Positions 26,763 to 34,118 of a stretch of 48,812 bases of DNA are shown here, piece by piece. Below the pieces are notes generated by a model. That model was not told the DNA's origin. It saw only the letters and a list, made by a program, of their open reading frames with translations, and did not search any database. The DNA is taken from NCBI GenBank assembly GCA_019113265.1, contig DXHT01000029.1:1-48812 (forward strand). Reading direction: 5' to 3'. The stretch comes from Bacillota bacterium. GTDB lineage: Bacteria > Bacillota > Clostridia > Christensenellales > Pumilibacteraceae. How positions within the stretch are numbered: the stretch's first letter is position 1; each line of letters opens with the position of its first letter. The position numbers and the translations under genes were made by a program.

Positions 26763-27215
26763 ATGACGACGATAGTAAACAAGAAGGCAAAATTCGATTA
26801 CGAGATAGTCGAAAAGCTGGAAGCGGGGATAGTCCTTGAAGGAAGCGAGGTCAAGTCCGTGCGTGCGGGTCACGTCAACATGGGCGACTCGTTCTGCTTT
26901 GTCGAGGGCGGAGAACTGTTTCTCAAAAACTGCCGCATTTCGGCGTATGACAAGGCGACGATTCTTCCCCCCGACGAACTGCGTAGCCGCAAACTGCTGC
27001 TGCATAAGCGCGAGATAGAGAGGCTGATAGGCAAATCGCGGGAAAAAAGCCTTACCGTCGTACCCCTTGCCATGTATTTTAAGGGCAGGCGGGTCAAAGT
27101 GGAGATAGCCCTTGCGCGCGGAAAGCGCAGTTACGATAAAAAACAGACGATAAAGGACCGCGACATAGGCCGCGATATGCAGCGTCAGATAGCTGACGCG
27201 ACGCGTACGAGGTGA
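26763..27215 (+). CDS. smpB: SsrA-binding protein SmpB (leaderless message?)
   Basis: Partner of tmRNA in rescue of stalled ribosomes. 150 residues, normal. It has FDYEIVEKLEAGIVLEGSEVKSVRAG and the basic C-terminal tail needed for tmRNA function (ARGKRSYDKKQTIKDRD). The N-terminus fits the family, yet the ATG is only 7 bases beyond the TATAAT of a good promoter and has no Shine-Dalgarno site, so the mRNA is probably leaderless. The antiporter gene follows 27 bp later, probably in the same transcript. No tmRNA gene is seen in this window. Confidence 0.95.
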   Translation: MTTIVNKKAKFDYEIVEKLEAGIVLEGSEVKSVRAGHVNMGDSFCFVEGGELFLKNCRISAYDKATILPPDELRSRKLLLHKREIERLIGKSREKSLTVVPLAMYFKGRRVKVEIALARGKRSYDKKQTIKDRDIGRDMQRQIADATRTR

Positions 27216-27242
27216 TCGTACGGCACAAAGAAGAAGGTCATT

Positions 27243-28673
27243 ATGGTAGACGGAATACTCGGATTCGTGATGGTTCTCGCCATCGTCATAGTATCCACCA
27301 AGCTGTGCGGACTGCTGTTCCGTCGGCTTCATCTGCCTCAGGTGTTGGGGTATATAATAGCGGGCGTGCTGATAGGTCCGGCACTGTTCGGCATGGGCGG
27401 GTTCTCGCTGATAGGTTTTCAGAGCGAGGCGGACAGCGTGTCCTGTCTCGTTATGCTCGACGAGTTCACGCTCAACGACGGTAGCACATATACGATACTC
27501 GACGTATTTTCCAAGATAGGCGTAATACTCATAATGTTCTGCGCGGGTCTGGAAACGGATCTCGAAGAACTTAAAAAAACAGGTCTTATATCCATGTTCG
27601 TTGCGATAGCCGGCGTTTCCGTTCCGCTCGTTCTCGGACTTTGCGTATCCCTTCCGTTCATGGGCAGCGGACTTGTGGACGGATCGTTCACCACCGTGGT
27701 GCAGGGGCTGTTCGTGGGAACGATACTCACGGCGACGAGCGTTGCCATAACGGTATCCGTGCTCAAAGAGCTGGGCAAGATAAACACGCGCATAGGGACG
27801 ATACTCGTCAGCGCGGCGATAATAGACGACGTTATAGGCATGGTCGTGCTGTCCGTCATGACGGGACTCGGCACGGCGGGCGGCGGCGCGCAACTGTCCG
27901 GTTTCGACTGGTTCAAGGCGCAGTGGTGGGGAACGCTCATAATGATAGTGGCGTTCTTTGCCGTGGCTATCGTCGTGGGGATAGGACTTCACTATCTTTT
28001 CAAGTGGATGGACAAAAAATGGCCGTCCACGCACAGGCTCGCGCTGTTCGGTCTTGCGACATGTTTCGTTTATGCGTTCGTGGCGGAAGAGGTGTTCGGC
28101 GTTGCGGACATAACGGGCGCGTATTTTGCGGGCGTGATCATATCCACCGTCAACCGCGTTGCGACGTATGCGGATAAAAAGGCGGACGTCAGCAGTTATA
28201 TGATATTCGGTCCCGTGTTCTTTGCTTCCATAGGTATGACTATGAGTTTCGACGGGCTGAGCGGCTGGCTCGTTCTGTTCAGCGCGCTGTTCGTGCTTGC
28301 GGGACTCGTAGGCAAGATAGCGGGTTGCGGAGCCGTCATAAAGCTAAGCGGCGGAACGTGGCGCGAAGCGGGCATTGCGGGCGTAGGTATGATGGCTCGC
28401 GGAGAAGTCGCGCTCATAGTCACTACAAAGGGCATAGAGGCGGGGATAATCCCCGAGAGTTTCATGATAATGACCGTCATGCTCATTCTCGTTTCGTCCA
28501 TACTGACGCCCATATTCCTCAAACTGCTGTTTGCGGATCACAGAGAGCCGCACGACGACGAACCGTCCAAATACAGAGGGCACGAAATAGAAGTGCGTCC
28601 GCCCGAAAGCGGAGACGGCGCTCAGTCCGATCAGCCGCACTCATCGGAGGTAAACGAAAACGGACATAGTTAA
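27243..28673 (+). CDS. cation:proton antiporter, CPA2 type
   Basis: Membrane Na+(K+)/H+ exchanger of the CPA2/KefB-NapA superfamily, 476 residues with about 12-13 membrane segments. The ion-site pair Asp-Asp is seen in AAIIDDVIGM, typical of electrogenic CPA2 members. There is an extra polar loop of about 30 residues between TM2 and TM3 (around 62-92). The acidic hydrophilic C-terminal tail has no TrkA-N domain. The Shine-Dalgarno site is AAGGT. It is downstream of smpB and its end overlaps the likely start of rlmD. Confidence 0.92.
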   Translation: MVDGILGFVMVLAIVIVSTKLCGLLFRRLHLPQVLGYIIAGVLIGPALFGMGGFSLIGFQSEADSVSCLVMLDEFTLNDGSTYTILDVFSKIGVILIMFCAGLETDLEELKKTGLISMFVAIAGVSVPLVLGLCVSLPFMGSGLVDGSFTTVVQGLFVGTILTATSVAITVSVLKELGKINTRIGTILVSAAIIDDVIGMVVLSVMTGLGTAGGGAQLSGFDWFKAQWWGTLIMIVAFFAVAIVVGIGLHYLFKWMDKKWPSTHRLALFGLATCFVYAFVAEEVFGVADITGAYFAGVIISTVNRVATYADKKADVSSYMIFGPVFFASIGMTMSFDGLSGWLVLFSALFVLAGLVGKIAGCGAVIKLSGGTWREAGIAGVGMMARGEVALIVTTKGIEAGIIPESFMIMTVMLILVSSILTPIFLKLLFADHREPHDDEPSKYRGHEIEVRPPESGDGAQSDQPHSSEVNENGHS

Positions 28674-29997
28674 AAACGACATAGTGGAAGCCGACGTCCT
28701 GTCATTAGGTTACAGGGGAGAGGGCGTTGCCAAGATAGACAGATTTCCCGTGTTCGTCAAGGGCGCACTGCCCGGCGAGCGCATTCGCGCGCGCGTTCTT
28801 ATTGCAAAAAAGGACTATGCCGTGGCAAAACTTACGGATATACTCGTCAGTTCGCCTCACCGCGTTCAGCCGCCCTGCCCGTACTTCGGCAAGTGCGGCG
28901 GTTGCGACCTTATGCACCTTGACGAGGAGGGTCAGCTCGCGTTCAAGCGTAACGCCGTGTCGCGCGCTCTTTTCGGGATCGCGCATACGGACGCGGAAGC
29001 GGGCGAGTGCGTCAGGAGCGCAAAGACGCTCGGTTACCGCAACAAGCTGTCACTTCCCGTAAGGCGCGGCTATTGCGGCGCGGAAGTCGGACTTTTCGCA
29101 TATAACACTCACAGGATAGTCCCGATAAGTGACTGTCTGCTGCAAACGGAGCGCGTGCGCGCACTCATGCCGAAGCTGAACGTAGTTGCCTCGCACTTTC
29201 TGCCATACGACGAAACGACGGGCAAGGGCGAACTACGCCACTTCACCGTGCGCGAATACGGCGGCGCGCTTTCTCTCACCGTAGTGGTCACAAAGGATCT
29301 CTCGGGCAGGATACTTAGCGCGGCGGCGGAAACGGGCATAAAGTGCGACGAACTCTGGATGAATATCAACGACATGACGAACAACGTCATTTTAGGGCGC
29401 GTTTCCCGCCTTCTGGCGGGCGAAAACGTCGTTCGTGACGTTCTTATCGGCGGACGCAAACTTCCCGTCACGTCGCATCCCAATGCTTTTTTTCAGGTAA
29501 ACGACGACATAGCGGACAAGCTGTACCGCACGGTCCGGGATATAGCCGAAAGGGAGCGTCCGTCGGCGATAATAGACGCATACAGCGGTTGCGGACTGAT
29601 GACCGCATTGCTCTCCGAATGCGCGGATAAAACGGTAGGGATAGAGATAGAGCCGTCCGCTACGGCGGTGGCAAACGACATGATGAAGCGCGCGGGGATA
29701 ACGAATGTCCGCAACGTCTGCGGCGACTGCGCGAAAATTTTGCCCGATGTAGCGGGGGAATGCGGAGAGGACTCTCTCATAGTCCTCGACCCGCCGCGTT
29801 CGGGTTGTGCCGAAAGCGTAACGGCGGCGGTGAACTCCTGCCGCGCCCGCACGGTGATATACGTCTCATGCGATCCGTCCACGCTCGCGCGCGACATCTC
29901 CCGAATGCCCGAATATGCGCCCGTCTCGGTCACTCCCTTCGACATGTTCCCTCAAACCCGCCATGTTGAGACGTTGGTTTGTCTCGAACGGAAATAA
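28666..29997 (+). CDS. rlmD: 23S rRNA (uracil-C5)-methyltransferase, RlmD/RumA type
   Basis: SAM-dependent methylation of U1939-type uracil in 23S rRNA. A TRAM domain at the N-terminus is followed by the iron-sulfur motif CPYFGKCGGC with a fourth Cys in SDCLLQ, the SAM site DAYSGCG, LDPPRSGC and the catalytic Cys in YVSCDP. The start is uncertain. The family N-terminus (KNDIVEADVLSLG) lies before the first GTG (28684), and no ATG, GTG or TTG exists between the upstream stop (28651) and it. I therefore place the start tentatively at ATA 28666. The GTG gives 437 residues. Confidence 0.9.
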   Translation: MVKNDIVEADVLSLGYRGEGVAKIDRFPVFVKGALPGERIRARVLIAKKDYAVAKLTDILVSSPHRVQPPCPYFGKCGGCDLMHLDEEGQLAFKRNAVSRALFGIAHTDAEAGECVRSAKTLGYRNKLSLPVRRGYCGAEVGLFAYNTHRIVPISDCLLQTERVRALMPKLNVVASHFLPYDETTGKGELRHFTVREYGGALSLTVVVTKDLSGRILSAAAETGIKCDELWMNINDMTNNVILGRVSRLLAGENVVRDVLIGGRKLPVTSHPNAFFQVNDDIADKLYRTVRDIAERERPSAIIDAYSGCGLMTALLSECADKTVGIEIEPSATAVANDMMKRAGITNVRNVCGDCAKILPDVAGECGEDSLIVLDPPRSGCAESVTAAVNSCRARTVIYVSCDPSTLARDISRMPEYAPVSVTPFDMFPQTRHVETLVCLERK

Positions 29998-30006
29998 TGC
30001 AAAGCC

Positions 30007-30048
30007 GCCGGCCGTAGGGGAAAACCCTTGCGGCCGGCAAATTTTTTT
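30007..30048 (+). terminator. terminator after rlmD
   Basis: GCCGGCCG (30007-30014) pairs with CGGCCGGC (30031-30038), with an inner GGG-CCC pairing; a run of seven T follows (30042-30048). Confidence 0.92.
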
Positions 30049-30050
30049 GA

Positions 30051-30062
30051 TATACTTATAAT
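30051..30062 (+). promoter_or_regulatory. -10 region of the acetyltransferase gene
   Basis: TATACT (30051-30056) and TATAAT (30057-30062) lie directly after the rlmD terminator. No convincing -35 box at 16-18 bp. Confidence 0.4.
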
Positions 30063-30098
30063 ACAGGCAGCAGCCCGCGAAAACGGAGGATAAAAATC

Positions 30099-30734
30099 AT
30101 GAACGGACCCGATCCTGATAAAAGATTTCCGAATGGAAAAGTGCCGAGCCTTTGCTTTATTAAAAACGTCATCACCCGGCCGAACATCATCGTCGGCGAA
30201 TACACGTATTACGATGACGATACCGGCGCGGAAGATTTTGAAAAACATGTCACGCACCATTATGAATTTATAGGAGATAAATTGATCATCGGTAAGTTCT
30301 GTGCCATCGGGAAGGGGGTGGAATTTATCATGAACGGCGCCAATCATCGGATGAACAGCGTGACGACGTACCCGTTCAATATCATGGGCGGCGGCTGGGA
30401 AAAATGTACGCCGCAGCTTGGAGACTTGCCGCTGAAAGGGGATACGATGGTCGGCAACGACGTGTGGATCGGGCAGAATGTGACGGTGCTGCCCGGTGTA
30501 CATATCGGCGACGGCGCGATCATCGGGGCAAATTCGGTGGTTTCTAAAGATGTTGCGCCTTATCACATCGTCGGCGGAAACCCTATCAGAGTGATCCGCA
30601 AACGGTTTGACGACGATACGATCGCCTGTCTGCTGCAACTAAAGTGGTGGGACTGGTCTGCCGATAAGATAACGGAAAATCTTGAAATTTTATGCAGCGG
30701 TGATATTTCCAAAATCAGGGATATTAAGCGGTAA
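30099..30734 (+). CDS. vat: Vat-type streptogramin A O-acetyltransferase
   Basis: Left-handed beta-helix xenobiotic acetyltransferase that uses acetyl-CoA to inactivate group A streptogramins in known Vat enzymes. 211 residues, the usual length. Strong family marks are VGEYTYYD, IGKFCAIGKGVEFIMNGANHRM with the catalytic His (cut here: MNGANHRM), TYPFNIMGGGWEK and GNDVWIGQNV. GGAGG precedes the ATG. Isoleucine codons are 17 ATC, 4 ATT and 2 ATA by hand count, the reverse of the neighbours, which use mostly ATA; this suggests recent transfer. A general CatB-like acetyltransferase is the alternative. Confidence 0.88.
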   Translation: MNGPDPDKRFPNGKVPSLCFIKNVITRPNIIVGEYTYYDDDTGAEDFEKHVTHHYEFIGDKLIIGKFCAIGKGVEFIMNGANHRMNSVTTYPFNIMGGGWEKCTPQLGDLPLKGDTMVGNDVWIGQNVTVLPGVHIGDGAIIGANSVVSKDVAPYHIVGGNPIRVIRKRFDDDTIACLLQLKWWDWSADKITENLEILCSGDISKIRDIKR

Positions 30735-30782
30735 TATAGAGACTTTTATAGTTACACCCTTTGAAAACAGGCACTTTTGAGA

Positions 30783-30836
30783 CTTTTTGCAGTCATCTGC
30801 CACGTTGAAACGCTCGCGGTTCTGCATAGAAAGTAA
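30783..30836 (+). pseudogene. remnant of an rlmD-like 3' end
   Basis: Reads LFAVICHVETLAVLHRK-stop. The part CHVETLAVLHRK-stop aligns with the true RlmD C-terminus RHVETLVCLERK-stop (29959-29997): seven of eleven residues from His to Lys are identical, and the stop falls at the same place. At the DNA level CCAYGTTGARACG is shared with two mismatches. No start or upstream coding part is present. Confidence 0.65.
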
Positions 30837-30847
30837 AACGAACGATC

Positions 30848-30881
30848 AAAGGTCAGATGCCGCGGGCATCTGACCTTTTTT
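30848..30881 (+). terminator. intrinsic terminator after the rlmD remnant
   Basis: Perfect 14-bp stem (30848-30861 with 30865-30878), 3-base loop, then a T run. It lies 12 bp beyond the remnant stop, as a real rlmD terminator would. Confidence 0.95.
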
Positions 30882-30892
30882 AATATCCCGTA

Positions 30893-30921
30893 TTGACTTA
30901 ACGGCAATACTTTGGTATAAT
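30893..30921 (+). promoter_or_regulatory. promoter of the broken small ORF
   Basis: TTGACT (30893-30898), a 17-bp spacer and TATAAT (30916-30921). Only a disrupted ORF follows. Confidence 0.8.
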
Positions 30922-30935
30922 CTTGTGTGGGAAAC

Positions 30936-31119
30936 ATGTGGGGGAAGCTCGCAAGACTCGACGATAAAGAGTGGAGCGACTATACTTGCGTCTGAAAAAA
31001 GGCTTTATCGCGGCAGAAAAAAGCGTTGATCGAATGCGGAAAATGCCCGATAAAACAGCGCATACGCGAAGATAACATAACGGCGCATAAAAATTCCGAT
31101 ACGCGTTTTTCGGCGTAAA
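30936..31119 (+). pseudogene. frame-disrupted small gene of unknown function
   Basis: ATG 30936 opens MWGKLARLDDKEWSDYTCV, then TGA at 30993. Coding-looking sequence continues in the -1 frame (LKKGFIAAEK). After a six-A run it returns to the original frame (ALIECGKCPIKQRIREDN, onward to a TAA at 31119). Two shifts at or near A runs would restore a protein of about 60 residues with a CxxC motif. I recognise no family. Sequencing error, a pseudogene or chance are all possible. Confidence 0.35.
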
Positions 31120-31171
31120 AGCGCGGGCATGCCATATTCGGCAGACATGCGCGAGATAATTGCCGCGCGTA

Positions 31172-31200
31172 TTGACTAATCGGAATGTTTATGTTATAAT
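31172..31200 (+). promoter_or_regulatory. promoter of the DUF1349 gene
   Basis: TTGACT (31172-31177), a 17-bp spacer and TATAAT (31195-31200). Confidence 0.88.
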
Positions 31201-31236
31201 TATTCGTACAAGCCATACGGCAAAAGCGAGGTCGAA

Positions 31237-31839
31237 ATGGATCTTAATAAATTCAGCTGGACGAGAGTGCCTAAGAGCGTAGAAGAAAAGGACGGCAAGC
31301 TGTTTGTAGTAACATCGCCGCACACAGATCTCTGGCAGAGGACGTACTATCATTTCCGTAACGATAACGCCCCCGTCTTTCAGATGCAGTCGGACGAAAA
31401 GTACTTTTCATTTACCGTAAAAACGGAATTTACGGACGCTAAGCACAGGTTCGATCAGTGCGGCATAGTAATGTATCTGGACAGCGAAAACTGGCTCAAA
31501 GCCTCCGTGGAATACGAAAACGAGAGATTTTCTCATCTCGGCAGCGTAGTCACCGACGGCGGCTATTCCGATTGGGCGACGACGGAAGCGGACAACAAAG
31601 TGCGCGTCATGTGGTACAGGCTGAGTCGCCGAGAGGACGATTACCGTATCGAATGCTCGCGCGACGGGATCAACTTTTCGCAGATGCGCATATGCCACAT
31701 GTCAAAGGGCGGCGGCAGGATATCGTTCGGCATTTACGCCTGCTCGCCCGAGGACAGTTCGTTCAAGGCGGTATTCTCCGATTTTTCTCTCGGAAAGTGC
31801 ATGTGGGCGGCGCACGACGGTCAGCAGCCCGACGAGTAA
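31237..31839 (+). CDS. DUF1349 (concanavalin-like) domain protein
   Basis: 200 residues, soluble, no signal peptide. The protein has the beta-sandwich pattern of the DUF1349 family: WTRVPKSVEEKDGKLFV at the start, then CGIVMYLDSENWLKASVEYEN (cut here to GIVMYLDSENWLK) and the C-terminal FGIYACSPEDSSFKAVFSDF strand pair. Family members are often annotated as regulators of enolase or as lectin-like proteins without firm biochemistry, so the function stays unknown. It has its own promoter and a GAGG site 6 bp before the ATG. Confidence 0.85.
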   Translation: MDLNKFSWTRVPKSVEEKDGKLFVVTSPHTDLWQRTYYHFRNDNAPVFQMQSDEKYFSFTVKTEFTDAKHRFDQCGIVMYLDSENWLKASVEYENERFSHLGSVVTDGGYSDWATTEADNKVRVMWYRLSRREDDYRIECSRDGINFSQMRICHMSKGGGRISFGIYACSPEDSSFKAVFSDFSLGKCMWAAHDGQQPDE

Positions 31840-31964
31840 GGCCGATAGTCAGGGCGATATTTCAGCCGCGCGCGGCTATGTAAGAGCGTAAAACGCGCTT
31901 GCCGCAACGGGTAAAGACAGATCAGACGTTTGGCGCGTGAAAAGCGCGGGCGCGGGAGGGAGTA

Positions 31965-32624
31965 ATGGACAAAGGCAGCGCACTCGTGCGCCTTCCGTAT
32001 TGGGATAAACTTAGCGAAAGCGAAAAGAAATACGTCTCGGAGCACGCGGTCATCCGCAGTTACCGCAAGGGCGAAGTCGTACACGGTTATGGCGGAGCGT
32101 GCCTCGGTACCGCGCTCGTACTTAGCGGCAGGATGCGCGCGTTCATACTCTCCGAAGACGGCAGGGAGATAACTCTCTTTCGCCCGCTGGAGGGCGAGTC
32201 GTGCGTGCTGTCCGCATCCTGCGTCATTCAACGCATCACGTTCGACACGCACATGGTGGCGGAAACGGATTGCGAACTGCTCGTCATAGGCTCCGCGGCA
32301 TTCGACAAGCTCGTCGAAGAGAACATATACGTCAAATGTTTTCTTTACGAAGTGGCAACGGAACGCTTTTCCGAGGTCATGTGGACGATGCAACAGATAC
32401 TCTTTCTTAAAATAGACAGGCGGCTCGCCATGTTCCTTTCGGAAGAGTGCGACAGGAGCGGCAAGTCCGAAGTGCGTATGACCCACGAACAGATAGCCGT
32501 TCAGATAGGCTCGGCGCGGGAAGTAGTTGCGCGCATGCTTAAACGCTTTGAGCTTGACGGGTTCGTAAAGCTCGGGCGCGGCGTGGTCAAAGTAAAGGAC
32601 AAAGAGCGGCTTAAACGCATCTGA
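31965..32624 (+). CDS. Crp/Fnr-family transcriptional regulator
   Basis: 219 residues: a cyclic-nucleotide-binding-type beta-roll sensor domain (about 12-115), a dimer helix (about 120-160) and a winged helix-turn-helix (173-195, MTHEQIAVQIGSAREVVARM). Cys46, Cys80, Cys86 and Cys103 are spread through the sensor domain, but there is no Fnr-type N-terminal cluster, so a haem or redox role cannot be claimed. Such regulators often control oxygen or nitric-oxide defence, and the next genes are thioredoxin, rubrerythrin and superoxide reductase. A GGGAGG site precedes the ATG. Confidence 0.92.
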   Translation: MDKGSALVRLPYWDKLSESEKKYVSEHAVIRSYRKGEVVHGYGGACLGTALVLSGRMRAFILSEDGREITLFRPLEGESCVLSASCVIQRITFDTHMVAETDCELLVIGSAAFDKLVEENIYVKCFLYEVATERFSEVMWTMQQILFLKIDRRLAMFLSEECDRSGKSEVRMTHEQIAVQIGSAREVVARMLKRFELDGFVKLGRGVVKVKDKERLKRI

Positions 32625-32810
32625 ATTCAGTCCGTGCGTTTAGGGGAGCGCGCTGGGATATTTTGTCTATTCACAGGCAGGGCGTTCGTCGCCTGACCGT
32701 TTGCCCGACCGCGCGCCTTCGGAGTCGGAATCGTCGTTGCCGCGCCGCCTGACCGAACGTATGCGGGCGTCGTATGAGCCGCAAAAAAATAAAAAAATTT
32801 TTTCGTAAAG

Positions 32811-32850
32811 TGACTTAGTTACAGACGGCGGCGTTCCTTTATGCTATAAT
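32811..32850 (+). promoter_or_regulatory. promoter region of trxA with an imperfect palindrome
   Basis: TATAAT at 32845-32850 without a good -35 at 16-18 bp. Upstream is GTGAC-TTA-GTTAC (32810-32822), an imperfect palindrome in a place where a Crp/Fnr activator could stand in for a -35 contact. An A/T-rich block (about 32783-32803) precedes it. Confidence 0.4.
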
Positions 32851-32882
32851 GTGCGTGAAAACAAGGCGAGGAGGATACTTAA

Positions 32883-33197
32883 ATGTCTGAACTTAAAATA
32901 ACGAAAGCCAATTTCGATCAAGAGGTAATGAAATCCGATCTTCCCGTGCTGCTCGATTTCTGGGCGCCGTGGTGCGGCCCCTGCCGTATGCTCGGACCTG
33001 TCGTGGAGGAGATCGCGGAAGAATATAAGGGACGCGCCAAGGTAGGCAAGATAAACGTCGACGAAGAGGACGAACTCGCCGCGGCGTTCCGTGTTTCGAG
33101 TATCCCCACCGTCGTGGTGATGAAGGGCGGCAAGGTCGTCAACGCATCGGTAGGGTACAGCCCCAAAGCCCGGATAGAAGCCATGCTTAACGTATGA
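32883..33197 (+). CDS. trxA: thioredoxin
   Basis: Small cytoplasmic disulfide reductase, 104 residues. The active site is WAPWCGPC (Cys31/Cys34), and the conserved cis-Pro is in SSIPTVVV. GGAGG lies 8 bp before the ATG. The stop overlaps the next small ORF as ATGA. It stands at the head of an oxidative-stress operon behind a Crp/Fnr regulator. Confidence 0.97.
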   Translation: MSELKITKANFDQEVMKSDLPVLLDFWAPWCGPCRMLGPVVEEIAEEYKGRAKVGKINVDEEDELAAAFRVSSIPTVVVMKGGKVVNASVGYSPKARIEAMLNV

Positions 33198-33433
33198 TCG
33201 CGCGGCGGCCGCGGCCTTTCGGAACAGAGGCGGCGGCGCGATCGACGGGCGGCGCGCTTATGGCGGCGGCGGAAAAGTCCTGTCGGCTGATGGCGGAAGA
33301 CCTCTGCCGCGAGGCGGGATACATGCTACCGCAGAGCGCGAATGCGAGAGCTTTTTTGGAAAGAGTGAAGAGGGAGACGGACGCACCCGCGTCCGTAGCA
33401 GACAGACTGTCAGACACAATACCTGTAAACTAA
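33194..33433 (+). CDS. small protein of unknown function, coupled to trxA
   Basis: 79 residues, no recognised family. The start overlaps the trxA stop (ATGA) and the stop lies 18 bp before rubrerythrin, which fits a real operon member. The first 25 residues are Arg/Ala-rich and poorly structured; the rest (from MAAAEKSCRLMAEDL) looks helical and carries two Cys. A start at the internal ATG 33260 is possible. It could be spurious, as the region is open in several frames. Confidence 0.45.
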   Translation: MIARRPRPFGTEAAARSTGGALMAAAEKSCRLMAEDLCREAGYMLPQSANARAFLERVKRETDAPASVADRLSDTIPVN

Positions 33434-33451
33434 AAAACGGAGGAAAATAAA

Positions 33452-34108
33452 ATGAAACAGAAATGCACCGTATGCGGTTATGTACACGAAGGCGCGCTTG
33501 CGCCCGACTACAAATGCCCCAAGTGCGGAGCGAGCGCGGATAAGTTCGTGCCCGTCCCCGAAGCCCCCGCAAAAAACCCCTATGCGGGAACGAAGACGGA
33601 GAAGAATCTCCGCGAAGCGTTTGCGGGCGAGTCGCAGGCGCGCAATAAATATACATATTTCGCTTCCGTCGCCAAGAAAGCGGGCTATGAGCAGATAGCC
33701 GCACTGTTCCTTAAAACGGCGGAAAACGAGAAAGAACACGCCAAACTGTGGTTCAAGGCGCTCGGCGAGCTGGGTGACACGGCGGAAAACCTCCTTCACG
33801 CCGCAGAGGGCGAGAATTACGAGTGGACGGACATGTACGATCGCATGGCAAAGGACGCGGAGGAAGAGGGCTTTTACGAGCTTGCAGAGCAGTTCCGCGG
33901 AGTGGCGGCGATAGAAAAGGCGCACGAAGAGCGTTACCGCAAGCTCCTTGCCAACGTGGAGGCAAAGCGCGTATTCGAAAAGAGCGGCGTCACCGTCTGG
34001 GAGTGCCGCAACTGCGGGCATATGGTAATAGGCACGGTAGCTCCCGATATATGCCCCGTATGCAAGCATCCGCAGTCCTTCTTCGAGGTCCGCGCGGAGA
34101 ACTATTAA
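33452..34108 (+). CDS. rubrerythrin with rubredoxin domains at both ends
   Basis: Non-haem diiron peroxidase that reduces H2O2 in anaerobes. 218 residues. The N-terminal rubredoxin-like site is Cys5/8/22/25. A four-helix diiron domain (about 45-172) has the expected ligands Glu60, Glu93/His96, Glu121, Glu124 and Glu155/His158. The C-terminal rubredoxin site is Cys185/188/201/204. Ordinary rubrerythrin has only the C-terminal rubredoxin and reverse rubrerythrin only the N-terminal one; this protein has both. GGAGG precedes the ATG. It is in an operon with trxA and superoxide reductase. Confidence 0.95.
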   Translation: MKQKCTVCGYVHEGALAPDYKCPKCGASADKFVPVPEAPAKNPYAGTKTEKNLREAFAGESQARNKYTYFASVAKKAGYEQIAALFLKTAENEKEHAKLWFKALGELGDTAENLLHAAEGENYEWTDMYDRMAKDAEEEGFYELAEQFRGVAAIEKAHEERYRKLLANVEAKRVFEKSGVTVWECRNCGHMVIGTVAPDICPVCKHPQSFFEVRAENY

Positions 34109-34118
34109 GGAGTAACGT

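Larger units (their letters stand above)
30735..31236. other. intergenic region with an rlmD remnant, terminator, broken gene and two promoters
   Basis: 500 bp after vat. It contains a degenerate rlmD 3' end (30783-30836), a strong terminator (30848-30881), a promoter leading into a frame-disrupted small ORF, and the promoter of the DUF1349 gene. All are listed separately. Confidence 0.6.

Noticed and set aside
25176-28034. Very long minus-strand open frame (about 950 codons) across the zinc-ribbon, smpB and antiporter genes
   Set aside because: It is antisense to three well-supported genes, rich in Tyr, Arg and His from complementing their codons, and has no ribosome binding site or recognisable domain.
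30990-30998. Selenocysteine at the in-frame TGA of the small ORF
   Set aside because: No SECIS-like stem-loop with a clear apical loop follows, and a frame shift explains the downstream coding pattern better.
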